Origin: Crossaster papposus
Taxonomy: Eukaryota > Echinodermata > Asteroidea > Velatida > Solasteridae
Length of the DNA stretch: 64,000 nucleotides
Direction of reading: 5' to 3'
Assembly: GCA_037893245.1 (NCBI GenBank)
Contig: JBAIAA010000787.1
Span: 1-64,000 of the forward strand
The number at the start of each line of letters is the position of its first letter. Positions within the stretch are counted from its first letter, which is position 1. A program made the translations under genes and the position numbers. The notes below the pieces were generated by a model. The model saw nothing but the letters and a program-made list of their open reading frames with translations, ran no database searches and was not told where the DNA came from. Shown one piece after another: positions 26,201 through 38,200 of this stretch.

Positions 26201-29200
26201 GCAGACATGTACATTTTCCATTTTATTCTAGAAATGGATACAAAAGAATTGACTTGAAATGAATGAATTGAATTGAATTACAAAAAGTCAGTCGCGATTT
26301 ACAAACAATGATGTGCATGCTGTAAAGAAATTTGCTCACACACTTATACAAATAAAAAAAATTTAAAAGAATGATTGTTGTCTCACTTCTAAAATCGTTT
26401 TTTTTTTCTTGAATTAAGAATTTAACAATAAAATAATTACCTCTCCCAGCACAAAATCTACATCTTTCTCTCTAAAGACATCCAGTTGTTTCATGAATTC
26501 CTTCTGGACATTATCTTTGCTCTTGTCTACACAGTAGCACATGACCGGGGACAGTCCGCCGGCTACCAGGGCGTCGCCCTTGGAGGCAACCTGCCTAGCC
26601 AAGTCACATGCTCGAAGGTTTAGAGCACGTGCCTGTGAACCACAGACAAAGATTACAGAATTAAAATGCATAAATGTGCATAAATGAAAATACTGGTGTT
26701 ATACCAAGTATAAACTTAGCCCGCCTTGAATGCAAAATCACATCATGCTCATTCCTAGTACACATGGTGCTACCCCAAACTAAACAGGTCAAAAGAAATA
26801 AGTGCCCCCTGGGAAATGTGCATTTTTCTGGAAGACAATTAGGCTCTTTAACCTGTTACACAAATGTAAAATGTAGTTTGAAATGTTACACATTTATTGT
26901 GCAAAAGAGTTTCATCCAACAGTTAACCTTCGCCTTGAAATGCTGGCATTGATGACTAATAAAAAAAATTACACTTTCTTGCATAGGATCGAGTGGACAA
27001 ATGGAGAAAATCATGTTTTTTACATAAAACAGGATGACAACTATTTTCTTAAAATTATATTTAAAAAAGGGCAACTTATATTGCCCCAAAAGTCAACTTT
27101 ATTCGTTTTCCCATGCAAATTCTATATTATTAACCTGATAAGATGCAATATTTGCCGTGACGTACTGATGCAGCTGGTTTTTAACACTAACAAATGCAAG
27201 TACATAAAATATGACACAAATTGGCTCTCGTTCAGTAGTAGTTTTATTAATAAACCAATCTTTCAAAATGAACAAAATGCTTTAATTTCTCCTACACAAT
27301 GTAAAAACCTGTTTTGTGGAAACACAACGCTTGTTATCTGTACAAAATAAACAAACAATTTGCCTTATAGTAAAAATAGTAATTACTAACACTGCCTGAT
27401 GGTAAAAAACACCTTTCACTAAAATCATCAAGGAGAAGTCACCATCTTTTTGTGTACTATCTGGTATATATTCATTTAAGAATTAATATGAAGTTCGTGG
27501 GATTACAAAAGTAATGATTTTATATGTTACACAAAATATACCAAAATATCTGAATAAATCTTGTCACTGCTGATGCTGCCTATGCCAATACATCGCAATG
27601 GCTGTTGTGTGATAACAAATTGGTGATTCCAATGCATATTCAGATGGACTCTCATAATAGCCGGTGTATGATCAGTGACCGGCTATTCCAATGAACTCTT
27701 ATAATAGCCGGTGTATGACCAGTGACCGGCTATTCCAATGAACTCTCATAATAGCCGGTGTATGATCAGTGACCGTCTATTCCAATGAACTCTTATAATA
27801 GCCGGTGTATGACCAGTGACCGGCTATTCCAATGAACTCTTATAATAGCCGGTGTATGACCAGTGACCGGCTATTCCAATGAACTCTCATAATAGCCGGT
27901 GTATGATCAGTGACCGGCTATTCCAATGAACTCTTATAATAGCCGGTGTATGATCAGTGACCGGCTATTCCAATGAACTCTCATAATAGCCGGTGTGTGA
28001 TCAGTGACCGGCTATTCCAATGAACTCTTATAATAGCCGGTGTATGACCAGTGACCGGCTATTCCAATGAACTCTCATAATAGCCGGTGTATGATCAGTG
28101 ACCGGCTATTCCGATGAACTCTCATAATAGCCGGTGTATAACCAGTGACTGGCTATTCCAATGAACTCTCATAATAGCCGGTGTATGATCAGTGACCGGC
28201 TATTCCAATGAACTCTCATAATAGCCGGTGTATGACCAGTGACCGGCTATTCCAATGAACTCTTATAATAGCCGGTGTATGACCAGTGACCGGCTATTCC
28301 AATGAACTCTCATAATAGCCGGTGTATGATCAGTGACCGGCTATTCCAATGAACTCATAATAGCCGGTGTATGATCAGTGACCGGCTTTTCCAATGAACT
28401 CTCATAATAGCCGGTGTATGATCAGTGACCGGCTATTCCAATGAACTCTCATAATAGCCGGTGTATGATCAGTGACCGGCTATTCCAATGAACTCTCATA
28501 ATAGCCGGTGTATGATCAGTGACCGGCTATTCCAATGAACTCTCATAATAGCCGGTGTATGATCAGTGACCGGCTATTCCAATAGTGGCCGGGGTGTTAA
28601 GAAAGTTATCCCTACTGATTAGGTGACCATAGGACAAATTCTGACCCCTACTGACAATTAGGTGACCATTGGATCCAGAAACGTTTCGTAATTTTGAACA
28701 AAACCTATTCCTACTGACCATTAGGCGACCATAGGCCAAATACCAACCCCAACTAACCATTAGGTGATCATTGGCTATACCATAGAGAAAGGAACAGACA
28801 GTTTATAACTGTTTTTTCCCCTGTTTTTTAAATCTTAAATTCTTAAATTAGAGAAAAACACTTCTGGGAGAGCTACGCAGCAATTTGCCCATTCCGAACA
28901 GGCACATTCAACGGGAACTGCACTAACTAGAGACAGTGAAATTATTATCCTGCATCAAGTTTTGTATACTTTTCTTTGAGCAATTCCTGAGTTTGTTTTT
29001 TTAAGCAGCTTTTGCTGGCAGTCAAAGCAAAATCCCACAATATTGCCATTCGTAGGTCTAGTAATTCTGTCATAGGTTTCCTATTTGGACCTACTCCATG
29101 AAACAAAGGTTTGCAAGGCCCTGTCCATGTCGAACTGTACCAGTGGACTAACATGGTCAAGTTGTCCTTGTCTGTCATCGTGACCTTTCCAATTTGAGGT

Positions 29201-32200
29201 AGCTGGCTTACATACTTAACATATAATGCAACAATCACACCTTCCTTTAAGGTGTCGAAATTGTCTACCATGGTGACTGTATTCACAGGAGGTTGCTTTC
29301 CCTGATCACCAATGATGATCTGAATTAAAAAGTAGAATAAAAAAAGAGGCTGGAATGAGTCAAGTTTTAAAGTTTGGATACGTACAAATTTTAGTTTATG
29401 TTTGCACAACGTCTATAGCTATACATCCAGTTTCAGTCAAGTTTAAAGTGCATTAGTTGATAAGTAGGGCCTAGTATAATAATCAGTTGGTATTATTGTT
29501 ATCATTTTAAAATGATTCTGTTAAAGGACAGCATATTTAGTGAGTAGTCTTTCTCAAACCAACAAAGAAAAGCCGGGTTACTTACAGTTGGGCACACTGC
29601 TTGAATCTTGTCCTCAATCCTTCTTAACTCGTCAGGCACTAAGCAGTATAGGGCAGGGACAGGTTGCTGCTGTTTGTGCTGCACGAGATCCATAAGTGGC
29701 CATGATTGTCTTCGGGGTGGTAACTGACAATTTGTAAAATATAGGTAATACGTACGTTCTATTAATATGTGTGTACAGAATTTGCAATGAAAAGAGAAAG
29801 CAATTTTTGCATAATTGCGGCTATCATCATAATATGCCAGAACCTCATTTTTTTAAACAAGTTATAGGGGCCATTCAAAATTTTCAATGTTTTACTATTT
29901 CGACCAAGTGGGTGGGTGGGTGGGTGAAAATCGAAAAACAGCAAAAGGAAAACCAAACCACGTAACAATCTTCCTCCATGCCTGAAACAACTGCGCACCA
30001 TGCGTTCCTCCACGATCTTTTCCAACTTCCCCCGTGAGACACTATCTACGAGCTTACATGTACATGTACATAACAATGTACATGTACAGCTGTGTTTGTC
30101 TTTCGTACTCACCGAGGAGTTGTACATGTAGTACAGACGTTTTCCTAGTTCCGGATCGCAAAAACAATTCAGGCTGTTTTCGGCAAGTCTAATCCTCGAA
30201 ATTCAAATGAAATAGGTTTAGTAGTTTACCTAAAGTGATAGAGAAACTACAGTTTTTGTTTCGATATTTATGCTCTTTTTAATTTGAAAATACGACGTCA
30301 AATATACTGACACCACTTTTCCTAGTTGCGGATCGGTTCAACCAATTCCGGATCGGATAAAAAACTGCTTCGTACATGAAAAATAATCACGCTAGAACCA
30401 ACCCGAATAAAGCCTATATTTCTGATAAAGTATTCATTATTTTATATAAATACAGTTTAAAATACATTTCAAATACTTCCACTTCAAATCAAGTTCAAAA
30501 AGAAGACTTGCAAGGTCCAAGCATGGAGGTAGCCCCTCCATGGTCCAAGCAAGGAAATGTTTTGAAATGTTTTGTCCGTGTAGCGTGCGCGACCGGTACG
30601 TGTGTGGCGCGGCAACGAGCCGATAAACATTGACCGATCACATCGCAGGCCCATCGCAGAACACGTCATATGAAAACGCTTGCGCGCGTGTAGTTGATGC
30701 ATGTATTTTACGCGCGATCCGGAACTAGGAAAAGATATACGTTCAGTCTTTGGCAGATTTTTTAATACTGGAGACTTTTAGACTTATTTTTACTCAACAA
30801 ATAATCGATGCATGAGTTTTATACAACTGTAGACTACAAAATGGCATAAATGAAATCAAACGTTTTGAGTGACATGTCGCAGAATATTTGTTCGTGGTTT
30901 TGCGGCTCCCGTGATTTCTACAAACCGTCCAAACATGTCAAAGTACGAGTCGAAAATCTAGCCAAAATTCCTTTTCTGGATATTTTATTGAAAAGATATT
31001 TATGTAACAAAAAGCTTGTATGTTTCTTCTCAAAATGCACTTCATCTAAAACAATAGTATTGGAGACCAAGCCATAAGAGGTAGGTTTTTATTTGAAGCG
31101 ATCCGGAACTAGGAAAAATCCGGAACTAGGAAAACAACTGTAGTACAGTATGTATTATGTACCGATTGCGGTATGTACTGTGTGTGTGATCCCACTGTGC
31201 AGAAACACCACGCGTTTGGAACGCAATGTGCGCCAATTATTATGTTAGCGAACTTTTATAGGCTACATAAAAAAAATGAATTGTTTCTCATCAGAACCTT
31301 TTTGAAAAAATGGTCCGTCAGGGCATTTTATATTTTATATTTTATAGAATAAAAATGTCGCCGAATCTTTGAAACTGGTATCTGACTAAACAACTACAGG
31401 CGCGCTGGTTTCGTTCGTGCCTACCGCATATACATACATGTACATGTTGATGAACCGGGCGTTGGTGGTAAGCGCTGATGTGCATTTAGCTCTGATTGGA
31501 TAATTTTTGTTGCGACCTGCGAACGTAGGTTACTACTTCCGTGGCTCAGCTGCGCGGCAGAGCATGTACGCTACCCAGAATGCCGTGCGTTTTTCTACAC
31601 AGAAATCTATGAAGCTCGTCAGGTGTTTTCCAGCGCCCAGTTATAGTATGGGCGCCACCGCGTGCGGGGGTGAAAGCGCTAGTTGACAAAAGCTTCGTTG
31701 GGACTTTGCAATCTTTATCTAAATTACAAATTGTTTTCGTTGATTTACTTTCCAAAACTGACCAATGCACACATTTCATATAGAATAAAAGCTCAAATAA
31801 TGTTGGTAGAAACTAGAAACACAAAAATATAGTTAAGTCGATTTATTTTCTCATATAATTTTGAGCACCCCAGGTTTTTTTAATGAAAGAGGCCCCACAG
31901 ACACCGTTCTCACTACTATTATACTCGGCTTCTCCGATCTCCTGTCCGCCGTCGATTTAGATTTTTCCGGCTTGCTTCTGCTGGAACATGTATGGCCACT
32001 AAAAACATTCACTTGGCCCGCGTGAGTTTTAACTGTTATTGCTTTCAACAGCGTGTTTTTACAGCATATATACAAAATTAAAAAAATAAAAATCTCGGAA
32101 TTTTCGGGCGTCCGGTACATTTATATTTTGTTTATAAAATATAAAAAAATACCCACCCGGCCCGAAAAATTGGCCCGGCCGCTGATGAGAAACAATTAAT

Positions 32201-35200
32201 TTTTTGTATGTAGCCTTAGCAAAAACGGCGAACGTCATTCCGAGTAGTCTAGCCCTAGACCCTTGTGTTATTTCGGCGCCCCACCACGCGCGCAGATTCG
32301 TTAACGCTGTCTCTTTTTCAAATCCCGGCTTCGTGTGCGTTCTGGTCTCACGCATGCGTAGTTTACAAAATGCGGCTGGATCCATGTTCGCACTGGAGCC
32401 GACGTTTGACAAACGTACATGATTTTGGATTCCCAGAAGGGTCTAGCACTAGTTGGCTAGCAATTGTTAACTTTAACCTTAGTTTTCGACGAATCTCCCT
32501 CGCTTTTCCGAGGGATCCAATCAGCGACCGAGTTTGAGCCTCATCATGAATTATTCATTATACACAAATATAAGATACTGTGTGTGTGTACACAAGACAG
32601 TGTACATGTACAATGTACATGTATGTGATGGTGACTGTATGCACGTGCATTGCGCGAAATGTGCAGACTTTTAATAGCATTGTACATGTACGTGTGTCCG
32701 ATCTTCCGGGGCATGGCAGTGCAAGCTAGCTACAGCCGGCCACCGGTACCGTACCGCGGGTCTGCCCGCTGCAGCATCGCTATGTTATGGTGCTTCAGCG
32801 CGGTGCGTTTTTTTGTATTCCAGTGTATCGAACGTACAGTACGTCAGTATTAGCCTCAAATCTAGTGAGGTCGTGCTTCATTTTGGCAAACAGTTAATTA
32901 CCTGCAAAAACTACCTTTCCCTGAAATAAAAGGGGAAATTTATGGTGGCTCTGCATGGAGGGACATAAAAGTCGTGAATTTGTTTGCGAGTAGTTGTGAA
33001 ACTATTCGCGACTTGTCGTGAATTTTAATATTCGCGACTGGTTGTTAATATTTTTGCGACTGTTCGTGAATATTTTTGCGACTAGTCGTATAATTCGTGA
33101 TTATTAGTGAATATTTTCGCTACTAGTCGCGAATTTTTTTCGCGACTATTGAAAATATTGACGACTATTCGCGAAAAAATATTTACGATTAGTAGCAAAA
33201 AATATGTCGTAAAAAATTCAGGACTCAAATTTGCGACTTGTCGTTAATTTATTTGCGACTGGTCGTAAATATTTTTGCAACTAGTCGCAAATAATTTCAC
33301 AACTAGTCGTGACAAAATTCGCGACTAGTCGCAAATTTTGTCACGACTAGTTGTGAAATTATTTGCGACTAGTTGCAAAAATATTTACGACTAGTCGCAA
33401 ATAAATTAACGACAAGTCGCAAATTTGTCGCGAAAATGTTCACGACTTTTGATATCCCTCAGGGCCACCATATAAATTAGTAGCCCCAGTCCCACTGAAG
33501 CCGGATATGCTACGGATCGCCCCGGATCGCCCCGGATGACCCCGGATGAAACTACGTTTGATCCGGGGTGGTCCGGGAAGGCAATCAAAAACAAAGTGAC
33601 ATGTTCCCCGATCCTACTACGGTTCTACTACGGTTTGACTACGGTTCTGCCACGAATGGGCCCGGATCACCCCGGTTCAAGCCTGTTTTTCCCCCATGAC
33701 CCCGGATGGTCACGGATTCACTACGGTTCCGCCACGGTTTCACTACGGATGCGCCACGGTTCATCCCGGATGTGCCACGGTTCACCCCGGATGACCCCGG
33801 ATACACTACGGTTCATCCCGGTTCATCCGGGAAATACCATGGTGACACCGTAGTGAATCCGTGGTGATCCGTAGTGGAACCGTAGTGGAACCAACTCCCG
33901 TTTCATCCCGGATAAACACGGTTACACTACGGTTACGCTACGGTTTATCCCGGATACACTAGGGATCATCACGATCGCACTACGGTTTCACTACGGTTCT
34001 TCGCCGCCCCCCTCTCCCTTCCCGGATGGCCCCGGATCACTCCGGATGCTAGATGCTGATCCAGGGTGACGCTCGACTTCCCGGACTCACTACGGATGTC
34101 CCCGGATGGTCCCGGATGCATGGCCCCGGATAGTCCCGGATAGTCCCGGATTATCACGGTTTGACTAAGGTTCCACTCCGGATGACCCCGGATATGAATC
34201 CGGGTTGATCCGTAGCGTATCCGGCTTTCGGTGGGACTGGGGCTTTGGAGGTTTTCACCATAGAGCAAAGTTGTTTCAATTCACCCGCAGTCACAAATAA
34301 ATGCCGGGGCAGCTATGATTTGCTGTGTCAATGTACATGTAAAGTACATGTACATGTACATGTACTGTATGGTGCGAAATACGGTACCTCTGGAGACGTG
34401 AACACAATGGGGACAATGGGAGTAAAAAGGTCTCCAAAGGGTGATTTATATTTAGGTCTCCATTAGGAATTTCACGAATTAGATTTTTGGATTGTACTTA
34501 AATTACTCAAAAGCTAGGGTTAGGATGTGGGTTAGTGTTTGGGTTAGGGTATAATATAGGGTATTATTGGTTGGAAATTTCAACCCAGGAAAATAATTGT
34601 GGTTAAAATGGGAGCATTTTGAAAAAAGTGCTCGACTTTCTAACCATTTTGTACACGCCCGAGAACATGTCATATGTTCGGTAAGGGAAGCCATGTCTCC
34701 GTCCACAGTGATACAAAAATGCGAATACATGTACAGTATAGTACATGCACATCACGCCGGCCGGGTCAATCGCGGCGTGTAACGTTTTGCGTAACCCTCG
34801 CACGAATTTGCCTATAACCGTCCATCATTATCACGTGATATGAATAATGCATATATTACAATAGTCTGACCACGCCCCCTGTGTGCCAACTTGTCCAAGA
34901 CCTTCGAGTGAGTCCACTGAGTTCGCGGGTGCGATTCGTCTGTAGAGGGCGCCCTCTATAACATCGGTGGTTTGTGTCAGTGATCGCGGAATAAACAACA
35001 CGAAGGTCTTGGAACCAAGACTACATTCCGAGCTGTTCGCTGTTGGCCAGTGACGTATTTTAAAGAAGGCAAAGAGGTTAGCAGTAGCACCAGGCGGCAG
35101 TGTTCTTGTTACGGTTTTGATTTACGTTTCAAACTTTTCGTTATAAACGTTTTGAGCAGTTACAGGGGTCTTAAAGGTAGGATACACCATTTAGTAGGCC

Positions 35201-38200
35201 AGCCAAAGTGTGAAAATACACTTTGGACGGCATTGTTTGTTAATGGCCGGCATCCATGCTAGATCTATTGTTCATGGGATCAGGAAGATGATTAGGGTGG
35301 ATGCCACGCTTGATTTTGAATTTTAAGGTCATTTTGAGGTCAAAAGGTCAAATAAGGTCAAAAATCTGTATTTTCAAAATTTGTGCAAATTTTAACCGCA
35401 ATTGATAGATCTACCCATAAAAGTTATTGTTAACTTCATGTTGATACACCAAACCTATGAAAATAACGGATAAACTTTGATCTTGTACACAAATATATAG
35501 CAAAATGAAACTTAAAAGGGTGATTTCTCAAAAAGTGCATATCTTAAGAATAACGAAGTTGTTTGCTCTCCCTATCTCAATGGTGCATATATTTGTTTCA
35601 AACAACTTTTTTTTCCAAGGTAAAGGTACCCAGGCAGTTTTTGATATAACAACAAATTCCATACCACATCTTCATATAATGTTAGGATGTAATAAAACAA
35701 GTAAATTTGAACGAAGTAAATTTAAACGTGTAGTGGTTTTATAGTTTGACATGGCACTTTGACAATTATTTCGTTGTGGCAGGGTGCATCACTTTTTTCT
35801 TTGTACATCAGAATAATTATGTGCCCACCTAAGCTTGCTCACAATAACAGAATGGAAAATTAGTTTACGAGTCTATTGGCCAGCTGGGTTGTTGCAGTCA
35901 GTTGCGTCACATCCGCAGGCATAAGTGCATCTTAGGTCCTTTTTGAAGCAAGTGCATCGGGATGTCCTGCACTTTGATTTGCATCCACAGGAAACTAGCT
36001 CAAGACATGCATCTGGGATAGGGGGTAGTCTTGTCCAGACAGCTTCCAGGTAACCTGACTCGTTCTTCCAAGCTGCTGTGTCTAGAGGAGATGGGACATC
36101 TATGTGTTCCTGGTCTGCCTGAAACCAAATCTTTGCCTGGTAGTTGGCGCGTACTGTGTGAAGTTCCAGTGCATCTCTTGTTGGCGGTAACATTTCCAGA
36201 CCCTTCTTCGCCTTACTAAAGAGTTGGAGTCTGGCATGGTTGATGGTTGGCTGCTCAGGTGCACCGTATAGGTGACATACAAACTGCTCAATGGGGGCAA
36301 GTTCTCCATCACAACCAATTCCCTTGACGAGTAGTGGTTGCTTCTCAAAGATTTTCCAGCACATTTTCTTCCCATGGCCATGGAAGGAGGAGGTTGTATC
36401 ACATCCTGTAAGGGCATAGCTGAGCAGGTTATCCCTCACAGGTTGTGCGAGTCTCTCAGATACTGCATGTATTGGATAACATTTGCGCTTCTTTGCCGTT
36501 CCAGAGATCATCCAAACTTCTGTTGCTTTTGAAGATAAAAAGTGCACCAGAAGTAGCATCACGTCTGTATCCCTGCAGATGACCACCACTCTTTGATATC
36601 CTTCATTGACTGCCTCACATGCATGGAGTATCAACCTGGTGTCAGCCTCTTCATGGTTTCCTCGAAGTTTTACATCATCTCTCCTCGTGGACCTGGCATC
36701 TGTAACATCAAGGAACCCACCGCCTGTTACTATCTCGTATCTTTGCAGTAGATCCTTGCCCTTCTGTACGATGGCGTTTGACAAGAACTTGGCGAGATCA
36801 GCTTTGTTCTCATCCAAGGCAATGAATTGGCCCCAAACCTGTGGGAGTGGGACCTGGGATCCATCGATGAGCTTTCGAATTGGCTTTTTTTTCCCCATTC
36901 GCTTTGATCGAGTCACTGCCTTGATGGAGCTCTCTCCAATGTAGCGATCAAATACCACGTCAACTCTTGTTGTATTCTTTCCAAAGTGTTGTGTCACACT
37001 ATTTATGAAAACACCAGCGTAATCACCAAAAGTTTGACACCCATGAGGCTTTCCAAGAGCTTGGATAAGTGCATGACCATCTATCAGCACACATGTCTTC
37101 ATGTTGGCATTCGGTATATTTGTGGGCGTGGTAAGCCCAGCCATTAAGATGTGGATCAGATTTGCCTTTGCTGTTGAATTCATCTCCCCTCTAGCCTTGG
37201 CGAGAGACAGTGGGACGGGAGACAGCTCATGCTGGAGAATATTCACCATTTCCAATGGTCGACCTCCAGTGGCAGCATTGAGCAATCGTTGCAGTAACTT
37301 TCTGTCGGATTTGATAATCTTCTGTACATTTTGTTTGGTGGAAACATTTGCTTTGTATAGATCAGCAAAAGTTTTGAAGCGATGTTTCTTCAGGGCGTCA
37401 TGAAAACCGACAGTTTCTTCAATCAGACGTTGCTTCACGTTGGTCATCAAATACTGCTTTCCACGATTTTCAGCCGTTAGAAGATCACTTACCACATCAA
37501 TTGGTGCAGTGTCTTTGGTTGCCAATGATACCAGTGGTATCTCTCTAGTATCATCATCAGCGTCAGTGTCGTCTTCTTCTTCAGCCAATGTTGGGTTTAC
37601 TCGGAACACATCAAATCTTGTTAGCTGTGTGGTAAGCTTCTTAACATCATCAACATCTCGCTTTGTGCGAGATGGAAGACTGTCAGAGCGGATGAAAGTG
37701 GTTTCTTCCTCATCATCTTCCAGATTGAAGAGAAATCTTATGTCTTGTGTGATGCGTGATCGCTCGGACCATGTGATACAAAATTTGTCCCTGGCTTGAT
37801 CATTTCTCGTAATTCCAATTATGCCATTCTGCATTTTGCATGTCCTATTCATCCACTCAGTTGCCTGATCAGCTGGAACCTGGTTGAAGCGCCGCTTTGT
37901 TCTCTTCACAACAAAATTTCCATTACTGAATTCTGCATAAACTTCTGGGGCTGTCTTCTCAAGGAGTTTCATATCTGCAAGATAAACAGGTCCCCACCGG
38001 GCATAGTTGCTGTGATCATAGATGGTGAGCCATGGTAGCATTGCTGAAAAAGCTTCCAGATGGAGGATCCAGTTTCCGTCCCTTTGAGCTCTGATAAAAT
38101 CTAGCAGAATCTCCACCATCTCCATGTAATGAGACCACAGTCGGAAGTTTGGATTCCCAGAGTGCTTGTTGTTGAATTCTTCGATGAGCTCTTGAACATT

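Noticed and set aside
26883-27350. 155-codon plus-strand open frame
   Set aside because: AT-rich, low-complexity composition (Lys/Asn/Phe/Ile), no motif; fits chance opening in intron DNA.
27585-27600. GCAAT on both sides of the giant element as target-site duplication
   Set aside because: The copies (27,594 and about 52,424) are not at equal distance from the matching tips; not convincing.
27648-28592. Regular repeats resembling a CRISPR array
   Set aside because: The units abut with no variable spacers, the genome is eukaryotic and no cas genes are present; it is a satellite.
32059-32540. Overlapping frames of 70-117 codons on both strands
   Set aside because: CpG-rich but without motifs, and they cross the edge of a fold-back element; no evidence for a gene.
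34505-34560. Telomere-like GGGTTAGGGT words (also near 50,525 and 17,947)
   Set aside because: Only one to three imperfect units each; too short and degenerate for an interstitial telomere.
36606-36944. Plus-strand frames opposite the nuclease-CXC gene
   Set aside because: Antisense shadows of a clearly coding minus frame; no independent motif.
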